Of a stretch of DNA of 64,000 nt, positions 39,552-48,593 are shown in pieces. Source of the stretch: Candidatus Phyllobacterium onerii (GTDB taxonomy: Bacteria > Pseudomonadota > Alphaproteobacteria > Rhizobiales > Rhizobiaceae); assembly GCF_028331445.1 (NCBI RefSeq), contig NZ_JAQMHX010000005.1, positions 186,001 through 250,000 on the forward strand, in the 5' to 3' direction. The notes under the pieces were generated by a model. The model saw only the letters and a program-made list of their open reading frames with translations. It had not been told where the DNA came from and searched no databases. The stretch's first letter is position 1, and each line of letters opens with the position of its first letter. The position numbers and the translations under genes were made by a program.

Positions 39552-40739
39552 ATGTCGGACAAGCCTAAAGAAGGCCTCGATCGCCGCGACTTCATGATCG
39601 CATCCATTGCCACCGTCGGCGTGTCGGCTGCCCTTGCCGCCAGCGCTGGCGCTGCGAATGCCCAGGACACAGCGGCACCGGCTGCGCCGCAGGCAACCGT
39701 CTATACCGGTGATGTGGTGCAGGGGAAGAAGGTCGTCAGTACGCTCGACGTCAACGACCTCGAGCCCGGCAAGAAGCATTTCCTGTACTTTCAGGGTGTG
39801 CAGATGCCCACGGGCCAGCAGCGGTATGCGTCTGTGATTGTCGCCAAGGGGGCAAAGCCGGGCAAGCGCGTCGTTCTGGTGAGCGGCGTCCATGGCGACG
39901 AGATGAGTTCAGTGCATACGGTCCACACCGTGATGAACCAGCTCGATCCGGCGCAGATGTCCGGCACGGTAATGGCGGTCACGGACGTGTCTGGCCCGGC
40001 CATCGAGGCCATGCAGCGCAGATGGCCCAATTCGGGCAGGGGCCCCGATCTCGTCGACATGAACCGGGTTTGGCCCGGAAACGAGAACGGTGTCACCGCG
40101 ACCAGCCGGCACGCCGGGCTGCTTTTCAACCGGCTTTTCCGGCCCAACGCCGACGTCGCGATCGACTTCCACACCGGGACAACCGGTTTCGAGGTTTCCG
40201 CATTCAATATTGCCAGCATGGATGTGCCCGAGATCAAGGCGATCGTGGATCTTTATCCCGTCGGGCAGATTTTCGACAATCACACCTATCCCGGCGTCCT
40301 GCATAATGCGTTTATCGATGCGGGCATCCCGTCCTTTTGCCCGGAGGTCGGCGCTGCTCGGGTGCTGGACCTCGAAATGATCGCCCAGTTCGTGGAAGGC
40401 ACGATGAACGTTCTCAAACACCATGGCATCCTCGCCGGACCAATGGGTCGCACTGGCAAGGACGCGGCTGTTTTTGTCGGCAACAGCGCATTTCCGATTC
40501 TGGCAACGGAGGGCGGGTTCGTCGAGCATCTGGTCAAGCTCAACGACAAGGTCGAAGCCGGACAGAAGGTAGCCATCCAGCGCAACAGCTTCGGCGAAGT
40601 GGTTGCGGAGTACACCACCAGCGTGGCCGGAGAGGTGGCGGGCCTGCGCAGCGATGTATCGTCCGAGCCCGGCAATCCCTTGGCATTTATTCTGTACCAC
40701 AAGGCGCCGCCGGAGGATGTCGAGACTTATCCCGAATAG
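39552..40739 (+). CDS. Tat-exported M14-like deacylase (AstE/aspartoacylase family)
   Basis: A 395-residue protein. The N-terminus has a twin-arginine signal, LDRRDFMIAS, followed by an Ala-rich hydrophobic stretch, cleaved probably after ANA. The catalytic domain has VVLVSGVHGDE (zinc ligands His and Glu) and VAIDFHTGTTG (third ligand His), the succinylglutamate desuccinylase/aspartoacylase pattern (PF04952). The C-terminal part from about 320 (KLNDKVEAGQKVAIQRNSFG) is a biotinyl-like beta domain typical of the family. The substrate cannot be told; it would be an N-acyl amino acid in the periplasm. It is followed at 28 bases by an epoxide hydrolase gene, likely in the same operon. Confidence 0.82.
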   Translation: MSDKPKEGLDRRDFMIASIATVGVSAALAASAGAANAQDTAAPAAPQATVYTGDVVQGKKVVSTLDVNDLEPGKKHFLYFQGVQMPTGQQRYASVIVAKGAKPGKRVVLVSGVHGDEMSSVHTVHTVMNQLDPAQMSGTVMAVTDVSGPAIEAMQRRWPNSGRGPDLVDMNRVWPGNENGVTATSRHAGLLFNRLFRPNADVAIDFHTGTTGFEVSAFNIASMDVPEIKAIVDLYPVGQIFDNHTYPGVLHNAFIDAGIPSFCPEVGAARVLDLEMIAQFVEGTMNVLKHHGILAGPMGRTGKDAAVFVGNSAFPILATEGGFVEHLVKLNDKVEAGQKVAIQRNSFGEVVAEYTTSVAGEVAGLRSDVSSEPGNPLAFILYHKAPPEDVETYPE

Positions 40740-40767
40740 TTCGCCGATCAAAAGGGGAGGGAATGTA

Positions 40768-42069
40768 ATGACAAGTCTTGTCAAGACGCTTGCGGCAGTC
40801 ACGCTTTGGTTCTTTGTTATCGCCGTTGGCGGTGCGCCGCCGGCTGTGACCGCGGCAAATGCGCAGGCAGCCGAAGATACATCGATAAGGCCGTTCACCA
40901 TCCATGTGCCCGAGGAGGAGCTCACCCAGCTCAAACGCCGGATCCAGGAGACGCGCTGGCCCGACCCGGAGACGGTGACCGATCAATCCCAGGGCATACA
41001 GCTCGCGAAGCTCAAGCCTTTGGTCGAATATTGGGGCAGCGACTACGATTGGCGCAAGGTGGAAGCCAGGGTGAATGCCCTGCCGCAATTCACCACCAGA
41101 ATCGACGGGATCGATATCTACTTCATTCACGTTCGCTCGAAGCATCCAAACGCCTTGCCTGTGATCATCACCCATGGCTGGCCGGGATCCGTGTTCGAGC
41201 AACTCAAGATCATCGATCCGCTGACGAATCCGACCGCCCATGGCGGGCAGCCGGAGGATGCGTTCGATGTGATCATTCCGTCTATGCCCGGCTATGGCTT
41301 TTCCGGCAAGCCGACGGATACCGGCTGGGGGCCCGACCGCACCGCCAAGGTCTGGGCGGAGCTGATGAAGCGCCTCGGCTATACGCGTTATGTCGCCCAG
41401 GGTGGCGACTGGGGTTCGCCAGTCTCGAGCGCTATGGCTCGCCAGGCTCCCGAAGGTCTGCTCGGCATCCACATCAACTTGCCGGCGATCGTACCGCCCG
41501 AGATTGCGGCAGTGCTTGCCGTTGGCGGGCCCGCGCCTGAGGGATTGACCGAGAAGGAACGCGAGACATTCGACGCACTCGCCGCGGCCGGCAAAATGGG
41601 CAACAGGTCCTATGCGACGATGATGGGTACGCGGCCGCAGACGGTAGGCTATGCCATAACGGACTCGCCAGCCGGCCTCGCCGCATGGATGCTCGGGCAT
41701 CCGGGCTTTTCCAGATGGACATACAGCAACGACGATCCAGAAAAATCTGTCGACGAAGTGCTGGACGACGTCACGCTGTACTGGCTAACGAACAGCGCGA
41801 CCTCTTCGGGCCGGCTCTATTGGGAATATGGCGGTGGCCGCAGTCCCGCACTATCGGCCGGCGAGATGACCTCCGAAATAGCGCTGCCAGTGGCGATCAC
41901 GGTATTTCCTTTCGAAAACTATCGCGCCCCGGAGACATGGGCCCGGCGCGCCTATCGCAACCTGATCTACTTCCACGAGGTCGACAAGGGCGGTCACTTC
42001 GCCGCGTGGGAACAGCCGGAGCTTTTCGGCGCGGAGCTGCGGGCTGCGTTCAAATCGCTGCGTCAGTAG
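40768..42069 (+). CDS. Exported epoxide hydrolase (EHN-type alpha/beta hydrolase)
   Basis: A 433-residue protein. ATG 40768 follows GGAGGG; the longer open frame runs into the previous gene. An N-terminal signal peptide (TLWFFVIAVGGAPPAVTAAN, cleaved near AQAA) is followed by the EHN domain (FTIHVPEEELTQLKRRIQET) and the hydrolase core: oxyanion motif THGWPGSVFEQ, nucleophile Asp in AQGGDWGSP, and the C-terminal catalytic His in DKGGHFAAWEQPEL. Such enzymes open epoxides to diols. Its 3' end overlaps the facing PaiB gene by seven bases. Confidence 0.88.
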   Translation: MTSLVKTLAAVTLWFFVIAVGGAPPAVTAANAQAAEDTSIRPFTIHVPEEELTQLKRRIQETRWPDPETVTDQSQGIQLAKLKPLVEYWGSDYDWRKVEARVNALPQFTTRIDGIDIYFIHVRSKHPNALPVIITHGWPGSVFEQLKIIDPLTNPTAHGGQPEDAFDVIIPSMPGYGFSGKPTDTGWGPDRTAKVWAELMKRLGYTRYVAQGGDWGSPVSSAMARQAPEGLLGIHINLPAIVPPEIAAVLAVGGPAPEGLTEKERETFDALAAAGKMGNRSYATMMGTRPQTVGYAITDSPAGLAAWMLGHPGFSRWTYSNDDPEKSVDEVLDDVTLYWLTNSATSSGRLYWEYGGGRSPALSAGEMTSEIALPVAITVFPFENYRAPETWARRAYRNLIYFHEVDKGGHFAAWEQPELFGAELRAAFKSLRQ

Positions 42070-42710
42070 GACTTCGTACCACCAGCCCGCACCAACTCGG
42101 CCATGGCGCGCGCCTCCGTCGTGTGCTGATCGGCTTCGAGCCCATCCGCGACGCCGGTGCGGTCGTTTTCCGGGCGGTTCTGGCTGACCTTCCACTTGCC
42201 TTCGATTTCGGCGATTTCGATCTCGATGCCGACGATACCCTTCAGCTGCGAGTCGATATAGGTTTCCGGGGCATCATCCACTGCCCATGGCGCGGCGCGC
42301 GGCGCTTCGTTGCGGGCGGTGAGCTGCGAGACATGGGTCCGCAGCCAGTCGCGATCCTCAATGATTTTTGCCGTACCGCGCACCTGCACGATGGCATAAT
42401 TCCATGTGGGCACCACCTTGCCGGTCTCCTGCTTCGTCGCATACCAGGACGGTGTCACATAGGTCTGCGGGCCTTGAAAGACGATGAGCACGCGTCCGTC
42501 ATTTGCAAGCTGACGCCATTGCGGATTGGCGCGCGCGACATGGGCGAAGAGCGTGCCCTTTGGCGAGGCCCCTGCATCGAGCAGGAAGGGAATGGCATTG
42601 GCGTTCGGGCCATCTTCGCCGCTGTTGATCAGCAGGCCGAGCGGATGCGCCTTGATGAGCGCATGCTGGATTTCGAGCCTCTCCTCGCGGAAATGCGGCG
42701 GCTGGTACAT
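42063..42710 (-). CDS. FMN-binding negative transcriptional regulator, PaiB family
   Basis: A 215-residue protein with the PaiB pattern: MYQPPHFREERLEIQHALIK, GLLINSGEDGPNANAIPFLL, SPKGTLFAHVARANPQWRQL, then VTPSWYATKQETGKVVPTWN and the C-terminal EGKWKVSQNRPENDRTGVAD. The fold is that of flavin-binding split-barrel proteins. It is the last gene of a reverse-strand run NmrA-DUF1772-PaiB. A broken relative of its 3' end is found at 39185-39268. Confidence 0.88.
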   Translation of the reverse strand: MYQPPHFREERLEIQHALIKAHPLGLLINSGEDGPNANAIPFLLDAGASPKGTLFAHVARANPQWRQLANDGRVLIVFQGPQTYVTPSWYATKQETGKVVPTWNYAIVQVRGTAKIIEDRDWLRTHVSQLTARNEAPRAAPWAVDDAPETYIDSQLKGIVGIEIEIAEIEGKWKVSQNRPENDRTGVADGLEADQHTTEARAMAELVRAGGTKSY

Positions 42711-42794
42711 CGGTATGCTCCTCGGTATTTTGCGTCGGAGTGTGCATCAGGACCGGGCTTTGCACAAGGCGGACGAGGCCGCCTTGGTCGGGGT

Positions 42795-43286
42795 TCACGC
42801 GGTGGCCTGCCTGCCATAAGCGAGAATGAAGGCGATGAGCGCGCCCATATTGGCGAACGTACGGACATGGTTCCACGGCAGCCACTCGGCGAGATAGCGG
42901 GTCCACAAAGCTGCGCCTTCCGGGCTCGCTGGCGAGACGGCGGCGAGCGCATCATTCAGCGGCACGTTGAACGCCATGGTGACGACGATGACACCGGCAA
43001 GGTAGAGCACGCTGCCGACAAGCAGCCAGGCGGAGCCAGGCTCGGCCCAGCGCAGGACGCTGGCGATGCCAAGGCCGAGGCAAAGCAGCGCCGTGCCGAA
43101 GAAGGCGAGGCCGAACGTGGCATTGAGGATCGTCACGTTGATGGAGTTCATGGCCGCAATGCCATGTTCGGGCGGCAGTTTTGCCAACGCCGTCATGATG
43201 AAGCTAGAGAAGGCGAAAAACAGGCCGGCCATCAGGCCACTGCCGAGCGCGGCAAGGAGGGTGAGGAGCGGGATGAGGGCGATCAT
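42795..43286 (-). CDS. DUF1772 membrane protein
   Basis: A 163-residue membrane protein with four hydrophobic helices (about residues 5-28, 50-75, 80-103 and 140-158). The pattern GLMAGLFFAFSSFIMTAL, then NSINVTILNATFGLAFFGTA and VPLNDALAAV, is DUF1772, related to anthrone-oxygenase-like proteins. ATG 43286 overlaps the stop of the upstream NmrA-like gene (ATGA), so the two are coupled. Function unknown. Confidence 0.85.
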   Translation of the reverse strand: MIALIPLLTLLAALGSGLMAGLFFAFSSFIMTALAKLPPEHGIAAMNSINVTILNATFGLAFFGTALLCLGLGIASVLRWAEPGSAWLLVGSVLYLAGVIVVTMAFNVPLNDALAAVSPASPEGAALWTRYLAEWLPWNHVRTFANMGALIAFILAYGRQATA

Positions 43287-44128
43287 TTTGCGGTCTCCCA
43301 TATGCCGGTCGCAGCAGCATCGCGGGCATAGGCGGTGAAATCGCGGGGCGCGCGACCGAGCGCCTTCTGGACGCCGTCGGTCAGATATTCGTTGCGCCCG
43401 TCGAGCACCACCGTGAACAGCTCATTGATGAGCGCCGCGATATCGGCGGGTACCTGTTCCTGTTCGAGACCTTGCATGAATTCCTCCGGGCTGATGGTGG
43501 CGTAATTTATAGGGCGCCCGGTGGCCTTGGCAATCTCGGCCGTGGCTTCGGCGAAGGTCAAGGCGCGCGGGCCGGTGACCTCATAGAGCTGGCCGATATG
43601 GCGATCATCGGTGAGCGCGGCGGTGACGATATCGGCGATATCCTCGGCATGGATGAAGGGTTCGCGCACCGTGCTGACAGGCAGCGCCATTTCGCCGGCG
43701 AGGATCGGGCCGAGCAACATGCTTTCGCTGAAGTTCTGCATGAACCAGCTGGCGCGGACAATGGTCCAATCGGCGCCGGAGGCTTGCAGCATCGCTTCGG
43801 CGCGCTGGGCTTCGGGCTCGCCGCGGCCGGAGAGAAGGACGAGACGCTTGACGCCCTTGGTGACAGCGAGGCGGGCGAGATCGCCTATGGCTTCGGCAGC
43901 GCCTGGGGCGGCGAGGTCGGGATAATAGGTGATATAGGCGGCCGAGACGCATTCGAGGGCGGGTGCCCAGGTTTCGCGGTTCTCCCAATCGAAGGCGGGG
44001 CTGGCATTGCGCGAACCGATACGCACGGGGACGCCCTGTGCTGTCAGGCGCTCAGCGACGCGGCGGCCGGTCTTGCCGGTGCCTCCGATGATCAGAACGG
44101 GGAATTTCGAGGTGCGGAAGGTAGTCAT
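43283..44128 (-). CDS. NmrA-like NAD(P)-binding protein
   Basis: A 281-residue short-chain-dehydrogenase-like protein with the nucleotide motif VLIIGGTGKTGRRVAERL near the N-terminus and the NmrA/HSCARG pattern YITYYPDLAAPGAAEAIGDL, VKRLVLLSGRGE, WTIVRASWFMQNFSE and REPFIHAEDIADIV. The usual catalytic Tyr-x3-Lys of SDR enzymes is not present, which is typical of the family. ATG 44128 has GAGGAG at a proper distance. It is the first gene of a reverse-strand run facing a TetR regulator, which probably controls it. Confidence 0.85.
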   Translation of the reverse strand: MTTFRTSKFPVLIIGGTGKTGRRVAERLTAQGVPVRIGSRNASPAFDWENRETWAPALECVSAAYITYYPDLAAPGAAEAIGDLARLAVTKGVKRLVLLSGRGEPEAQRAEAMLQASGADWTIVRASWFMQNFSESMLLGPILAGEMALPVSTVREPFIHAEDIADIVTAALTDDRHIGQLYEVTGPRALTFAEATAEIAKATGRPINYATISPEEFMQGLEQEQVPADIAALINELFTVVLDGRNEYLTDGVQKALGRAPRDFTAYARDAAATGIWETAK

Positions 44129-44146
44129 TTTCATCTCCTCTTGGAT

Positions 44147-44285
44147 CCCGTCTTGAAACTCTACTGCGGCGGTCATCTGACGCGATTTTCTGCGCTTCCG
44201 GTGCTCACGTACCTTAAGTACGTTGCGCTCCGGTTCTCGAAAACCACGCCATGTGTCTCGCCGCAGCGACTTTCTAAACGGACTC
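44147..44285. repeat. 140-bp palindromic repeat, copy 1
   Basis: The element shows nested inverted pairs: CTGCGGCG with CGCCGCAG, TGACGCGATTTTC with GAAAACCACGCCA and a central ACGTACCTTAAGTACGT-like palindrome. A second copy in the same orientation is at 48594-48735, about 85-90 percent identical by eye. It separates the NmrA-like gene from the TetR gene's control region. Brucellaceae carry families of palindromic intergenic repeats of this size (for example Bru-RS); whether this is one of them cannot be told here. Confidence 0.85.
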
Positions 44286-44298
44286 TTAAACATGAGTA

Positions 44299-44340
44299 AT
44301 CCTCATATTTGCAAATGTGATAAATCCTCATATTATAGGA
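44299..44340. promoter_or_regulatory. Divergent promoters and TetR operator candidate
   Basis: ATCCTCATATT occurs twice, at 44299-44309 and 44324-44334, and a third TGAGGA lies at the TetR ribosome binding site in the other orientation. On the reverse strand TTGACT-N17-TATCAC, and on the forward strand TTGCAA-N16-TATTAT, give overlapping promoters. The repeats lie between and over them, as expected for autoregulation plus control of the NmrA operon. Confidence 0.55.
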
Positions 44341-44365
44341 GTCAAGCAAAATGTGAGGAATGCTC

Positions 44366-44986
44366 ATGAATGAGATTGGACCGATCGAGAACATACGCCG
44401 CGAGCCGACACAAAAACGCAGCCGCGAGCGGGTGAAGCGCATATTGGGCTGCGCCTCGACGCTGATCGAGCAAAGCGGCAGCGATGCCATGCGCATGAGC
44501 GACGTGGCGGAAATGGCGGGGATTTCGATCGGTTCGCTCTACCAGTACTTTCCCGACAAGGGCGCGATCATCCGCACGCTGGCGGAGCGCTACAATGTGC
44601 TTGGCCAGCAATGTATCGCGGAAGGCCTGCAGGACGTGCAGGGCAAGGAAGGCTTGCGGCGGGCGTTCGGTGAATTGATCGATGTCTATTACGCGATGTT
44701 CCTTGCCGAGCCGGTGATGCGCGACATCTGGTCGGGGACGCAGGCGGACAAGGCGCTGCGCGATATCAGTCTTGCCGACAGCCGCATCAATGGCGCGGTG
44801 CTCGCGGCGGCGCGGGCGCGCGTCGACCCCAAGCCGGACCGCGACGAACTGGAGGCGTCGAGCTTTCTGATCATGCAGCTCGGCGAGGCGACGATGCGCC
44901 TTGCGATCTCGGTTGAACGCCAAGAGGGCGACGCGCTAGTCGGGCATTTCAAGCGCATGGTGCTGCGAGAGATGATGGAGGGGTGA
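44366..44986 (+). CDS. TetR family transcriptional regulator
   Basis: A 206-residue regulator. The helix-turn-helix region is KRSRERVKRILGCASTLIEQ, then AMRMSDVAEMAGISIGSLYQ followed by YFPDKGAIIRTLAERY, a clear TetR_N domain. The C-terminal ligand domain shows no recognised subfamily. I prefer ATG 44366, six bases after GAGGA, to ATG 44360, which abuts it. Faces the NmrA-DUF1772-PaiB operon across the repeat-bearing control region. Confidence 0.88.
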   Translation: MNEIGPIENIRREPTQKRSRERVKRILGCASTLIEQSGSDAMRMSDVAEMAGISIGSLYQYFPDKGAIIRTLAERYNVLGQQCIAEGLQDVQGKEGLRRAFGELIDVYYAMFLAEPVMRDIWSGTQADKALRDISLADSRINGAVLAAARARVDPKPDRDELEASSFLIMQLGEATMRLAISVERQEGDALVGHFKRMVLREMMEG

Positions 44987-45122
44987 GATGGCAGGAACCT
45001 CTGCCGCCGCAATGGTATCGCCAGTCAACCTGCTATAAGATAGGGCGGGAGCCGTTGTGCTCCTTGTTTTTACGCAATTCCGGACGGAAAATCGCTGGAA
45101 TTGTTCTAAGGGGCCCGGGGGC

Positions 45123-47336
45123 ATGGAGCGCCGTCTTGCAGCCGTCCTGATCGCTGATGTCGTCGGTTACAGCCGTTTGAGCCAGATTGACGAGGAGGGA
45201 ACGCGCGCCCGTTTTCAGGCCGACCTCAGCGAAGTCTTCGAGCCGGCTATCGCCGAGTATAATGGGCGGCTGGTCAAGACCATGGGTGACGGCCTGCTGG
45301 TCGAGTTCCAGAGCGTGGTCGCCGCCTTGCGTTGTGCGGTCGAGGTGCAGCGCGAAAAGGCTGAGCGCGATGCTGCCGCCGCACAGGAAAAGCGTCTGTT
45401 TTTTCGCATTGGTGTCAATCTTGGGGACATCATGGTCGAGGGCGGGGATATTCACGGCGACGGCGTCAATATTGCCGACCGGATACAGGCGCTCGCGGAA
45501 CCGGGCGGCATTGCGATTTCCGGAACGACCTATGATCAGGTGAAATCGAAGCTCCCGGTTGGCTATGTCTCGCTTGGCGAGCAGATGGTCAAAAATATCG
45601 CAGAGCCAATCCGTATATATCGCGTTGTGCTCGACCCTGCTGGAGCGGGCAAGACGGTCGGCGCGCGAAAAAGCCGACGCCGATGGCGCCTGCCGGCCAT
45701 TGCAGTCCTTGTTTTGGCCTTGCTCGGTGCAGGATTGCTGTGGTGGAAACCTGCGCAGTTGTTCCAGCCTGCGTCACTTGTCGAGCGATTTGCCTATCCG
45801 TTGCCGGACAAGCCTTCGGTGGCGGTGCTGCCTTTCATCAATGTGAGCGGCGACACGGATCATGACCACCTTGCGGCGGGACTGACAGACGATCTCATCA
45901 CAGAGCTCTCAAAGGTCTCTGGCCTGTTCGTGATCGCACGTCATTCGGTTTTCGCCATCCAGGATACGGCTGGAAAGATTCAGGATGTGGCTGCGGAACT
46001 CGGTGTTCATTACGTTCTCGAAGGGACCTTGCAGCGTGCAGATTCCCGACTGCGGATCAACGTCAAGCTGATCGATGCGCTTACCGGTCTTTCCTTGTGG
46101 GCCGAGCGATATGACCGCCAGTATGCCGACCTTTTCGCAGTTCAGGACGATGTCATCGGCAAGATCATTTCTGCGCTTGAAGTCAAGTTGAGCGAAGGCG
46201 AGCGCGACCAGCTGGCGCGAATACCGACCGAGAATCTCGAGGCCTATGACTACTATCTTCGAGCGGAACAGGAAGGTTTTTATTACAGTGACGTCGAGAC
46301 TTACCGGCGAACACTGTCATATTACCAGAAGGCACTCGATCTCGATCCGAATTTTGCCAATGCCCATGCCGGGATCGCCCGCGTGGCTGTGGATGTCTGG
46401 CGCAACGATTACAATTATCTCTGGTCTGCCGCGGTGGCGCGAAAGATTGCCTACGACGCAGCGGGGCAGGCGCTGAAACTGGACCCAAACAACGCGCGCG
46501 CGCATACGGTGCTCGCGCTTCTGCAGCTGGTCGATGGGCGCGAGGTGGAGGCGAGGGATTCCGCCAGCCGGGCGGTGGCTGCACAGCCGAACGACGCCGA
46601 GATTGTCGGCAATCTCGCCCTTATCCTGGCACAAACCGGCAGCCGCGCGCAGGCGATAACCGAGATGGAGAAGGCGCTGCGGCTCGATCCTACGCCGCCG
46701 CCAAGCCTTCAGTTGCTTGCTGGCATCGTTTTTTACACCGCGCGCGATAGCGAACGGGCGATTCCCCTGATGGAGACCGCACGCGATGCTCTTCCCAAGG
46801 CGGAGCCCGCACGTGAATATCTCGCCGCTGCCTATGTGGATCGCGGCGACCAGACGCTTGCATCCCGGGAAACGGGAAAATTGCTGGAGCTGTTTCCGGA
46901 TACCAATCTGACATATTACGGTTATCTCTATGACTATTGGCGGGAAGACGATCTGCGCCATCATCTGGACGGGCTGCGCGCTGCCGGGGTGCCTGAATGG
47001 CCGTTCGGCTTTGAAGCCAATCCAGCCGACCAGATCGGCGAGGCGGAATTGAGCGCGATGGTCAATAACAAGACCTGGACGGGCAAGCACAAGAACGGCA
47101 CCGAATTCATCCAGTATTTCGACACGGCCGGAAACACCGCATACCGCAGCGCCAACACGAATATCACCGGCTTGATCGAAGTTCGCGGCAACCGTCTATG
47201 CGAGCGGTTCGGGGGCTATTTCCTGGACCGGATGGTATGCGGCTATGTTTACCGCAACACGGCCCCTGAGCAGCGTGACGCGAAATATGTTCACGTCACG
47301 CCGCGGGCATTGATGTATTTTTCCATCACACCTTGA
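45123..47336 (+). CDS. Adenylate/guanylate cyclase with TolB-like and TPR domains
   Basis: A 737-residue protein. Residues about 5-180 are a class III cyclase domain: RRLAAVLIADVVGYSRLSQI with the metal-binding Asp, KTMGDGLLVEF, and HGDGVNIADRIQALAEPGGI. One membrane segment (AIAVLVLALLGAGLLWW, about 205-221) follows. Residues about 240-380 resemble the TolB/FlgO N-terminal unit: KPSVAVLPFINVSGD, LTDDLITELSKVSGLFVIAR, YVLEGTLQRADSRLRINVKL. TPR-like repeats fill 400-650. This hybrid is common and multi-copy in rhizobia. I start at ATG 45123 as the upstream part has no cyclase homology. Confidence 0.88.
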   Translation: MERRLAAVLIADVVGYSRLSQIDEEGTRARFQADLSEVFEPAIAEYNGRLVKTMGDGLLVEFQSVVAALRCAVEVQREKAERDAAAAQEKRLFFRIGVNLGDIMVEGGDIHGDGVNIADRIQALAEPGGIAISGTTYDQVKSKLPVGYVSLGEQMVKNIAEPIRIYRVVLDPAGAGKTVGARKSRRRWRLPAIAVLVLALLGAGLLWWKPAQLFQPASLVERFAYPLPDKPSVAVLPFINVSGDTDHDHLAAGLTDDLITELSKVSGLFVIARHSVFAIQDTAGKIQDVAAELGVHYVLEGTLQRADSRLRINVKLIDALTGLSLWAERYDRQYADLFAVQDDVIGKIISALEVKLSEGERDQLARIPTENLEAYDYYLRAEQEGFYYSDVETYRRTLSYYQKALDLDPNFANAHAGIARVAVDVWRNDYNYLWSAAVARKIAYDAAGQALKLDPNNARAHTVLALLQLVDGREVEARDSASRAVAAQPNDAEIVGNLALILAQTGSRAQAITEMEKALRLDPTPPPSLQLLAGIVFYTARDSERAIPLMETARDALPKAEPAREYLAAAYVDRGDQTLASRETGKLLELFPDTNLTYYGYLYDYWREDDLRHHLDGLRAAGVPEWPFGFEANPADQIGEAELSAMVNNKTWTGKHKNGTEFIQYFDTAGNTAYRSANTNITGLIEVRGNRLCERFGGYFLDRMVCGYVYRNTAPEQRDAKYVHVTPRALMYFSITP

Positions 47337-47344
47337 GGTACCTG

Positions 47345-47869
47345 TCAGTTGGCGGGGGCCTTCTGCCAATCCGTCTGCAACTTCTCCGCGACGAGCGTGT
47401 GCTCCACATCCGACCAGTGCTTGCGTGAGTCGGTGAGCTTGGTCGGGTTCTTTTCAAATCCGTCCGCTGCTCCCGGATCATAGCTTATGTATAGTTTGCC
47501 TTCGATGATCCGCCAGGCTTTTGGGTCGACGTTGGTCGTGACCGTCCCGAACGAAACGCCGTCTGCGCAATAGCCGCCATATTGGGGGGCATATTTTGCA
47601 GGTTCTGCGATGAAGAGGTCGCGATTTTCTGCGCTGGCAAACTGCCATGTCGCGCCAAGCCAGCGGTACGAGTACTTATCGGATCCCTGGACCGCCTGGT
47701 TCTGCGTGAAATAGGCGACCGGGTCATAGCCCTTGATCGCCACGTCGCCGAAATAGCCGGTGTTGACGAGTTCTTCGGCGCCGGCAGGTGGCGTGAAGGA
47801 GAGCAGCATTGCGGCCGCAGCCATAGATGCAGCAATTTGAAACTTGCGTTTCAAGCGGTGTTCCAGCAT
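47345..47869 (-). CDS. Exported YHS-domain protein
   Basis: A 174-residue protein with a signal peptide (MAAAAMLLSFTPPAGAEE) and one YHS-type domain: VAIKGYDPVAYFTQNQAVQG, YSYRWLGATWQFASAENRDL, FIAEPAKYAPQYGGYCADGV. The C-terminal 60 residues include YISYDPGAADGF. YHS domains are thought to bind metal; the exported single-domain form is widespread in Proteobacteria with unknown role. Its end is nine bases from the facing cyclase gene's end. Confidence 0.85.
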   Translation of the reverse strand: MLEHRLKRKFQIAASMAAAAMLLSFTPPAGAEELVNTGYFGDVAIKGYDPVAYFTQNQAVQGSDKYSYRWLGATWQFASAENRDLFIAEPAKYAPQYGGYCADGVSFGTVTTNVDPKAWRIIEGKLYISYDPGAADGFEKNPTKLTDSRKHWSDVEHTLVAEKLQTDWQKAPAN

Positions 47870-47916
47870 TTCAGTTTCTCCCTTAGTTCCGGTGCGGCAT
47901 TACCGGCGACCAGCTG

Positions 47917-48507
47917 TCATTTACGCTTGGTGCACTCGGTAAAAAGCCATTGACCGACCAGATCGGCTTTCTGGCATTCAGCGCCCGCCTTCATCAGCAG
48001 GGCAGCCGCATCCCAATGTTCCCGCCATCCAGCCTGGGTGAGTGGCGTATAACCGTTACGTTCTTTTGGTTCGACTTCAGCCTTGTTGGCCAATAGAAAG
48101 GCGACCACATCGGCATGACCTTCTTCGGCCGCCGCATGCAGAGGTGTCATGTGATAGAAGTTCTTTTCGTCATTGACCGCCGCACCCTTCTCAACCAGCA
48201 ACTTTACCGTATCGAGATTTCCGCCATAGGCAGCAGCGTGCAACGCCGTCAGCCCGCCTTTGTTGCGAATTTCGATGTTCGAGCCGCGTTCAAGCAAAGT
48301 AGCCACCACGTCCGGCTTTCCGGCCAGCGACGCGATAAGCAGAACCGGCTCGCCGGCGTCGTCCGGTTGCGCGATGTCGGCACCCTGATCCAGCAATTGT
48401 TTAACGGTTGCGACATCGCCATTTTTGGCGGCGTCATGCAGCGGCCCCGCCAGCGAGGACGAGACCCCCAACATTCCTCCGATAAATGCAACGCAAAAAA
48501 AGTTCAC
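47917..48507 (-). CDS. Exported ankyrin repeat protein
   Basis: A 196-residue protein with a signal peptide (FFCVAFIGGMLGVSSSLAGP) and about five ankyrin repeats: LHDAAKNGDVATVKQLLDQG, VLLIASLAGKPDVVATLLER, GLTALHAAAYGGNLDTVKLL, MTPLHAAAEEGHADVVAFLL and YTPLTQAGWREHWDAAALLM. Two cysteines near the end (Cys178, Cys192) may pair in the periplasm. Probably a protein-protein interaction partner in the periplasm; no target visible. Confidence 0.85.
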   Translation of the reverse strand: MNFFCVAFIGGMLGVSSSLAGPLHDAAKNGDVATVKQLLDQGADIAQPDDAGEPVLLIASLAGKPDVVATLLERGSNIEIRNKGGLTALHAAAYGGNLDTVKLLVEKGAAVNDEKNFYHMTPLHAAAEEGHADVVAFLLANKAEVEPKERNGYTPLTQAGWREHWDAAALLMKAGAECQKADLVGQWLFTECTKRK

Positions 48508-48593
48508 CGAACGTCTCCCGTCTCAGCATCCATGAGCGGAACGGCGGAAGGTATCACATTGGGCCCTAGACCGGAATTAACCCGTAGGGATTA

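Noticed and set aside
41685-43331. A 548-codon forward open frame
   Set aside because: It overlaps the epoxide hydrolase in another frame and runs antisense through the PaiB and DUF1772 genes; the product is Gly/Arg/Asp-rich without any domain.
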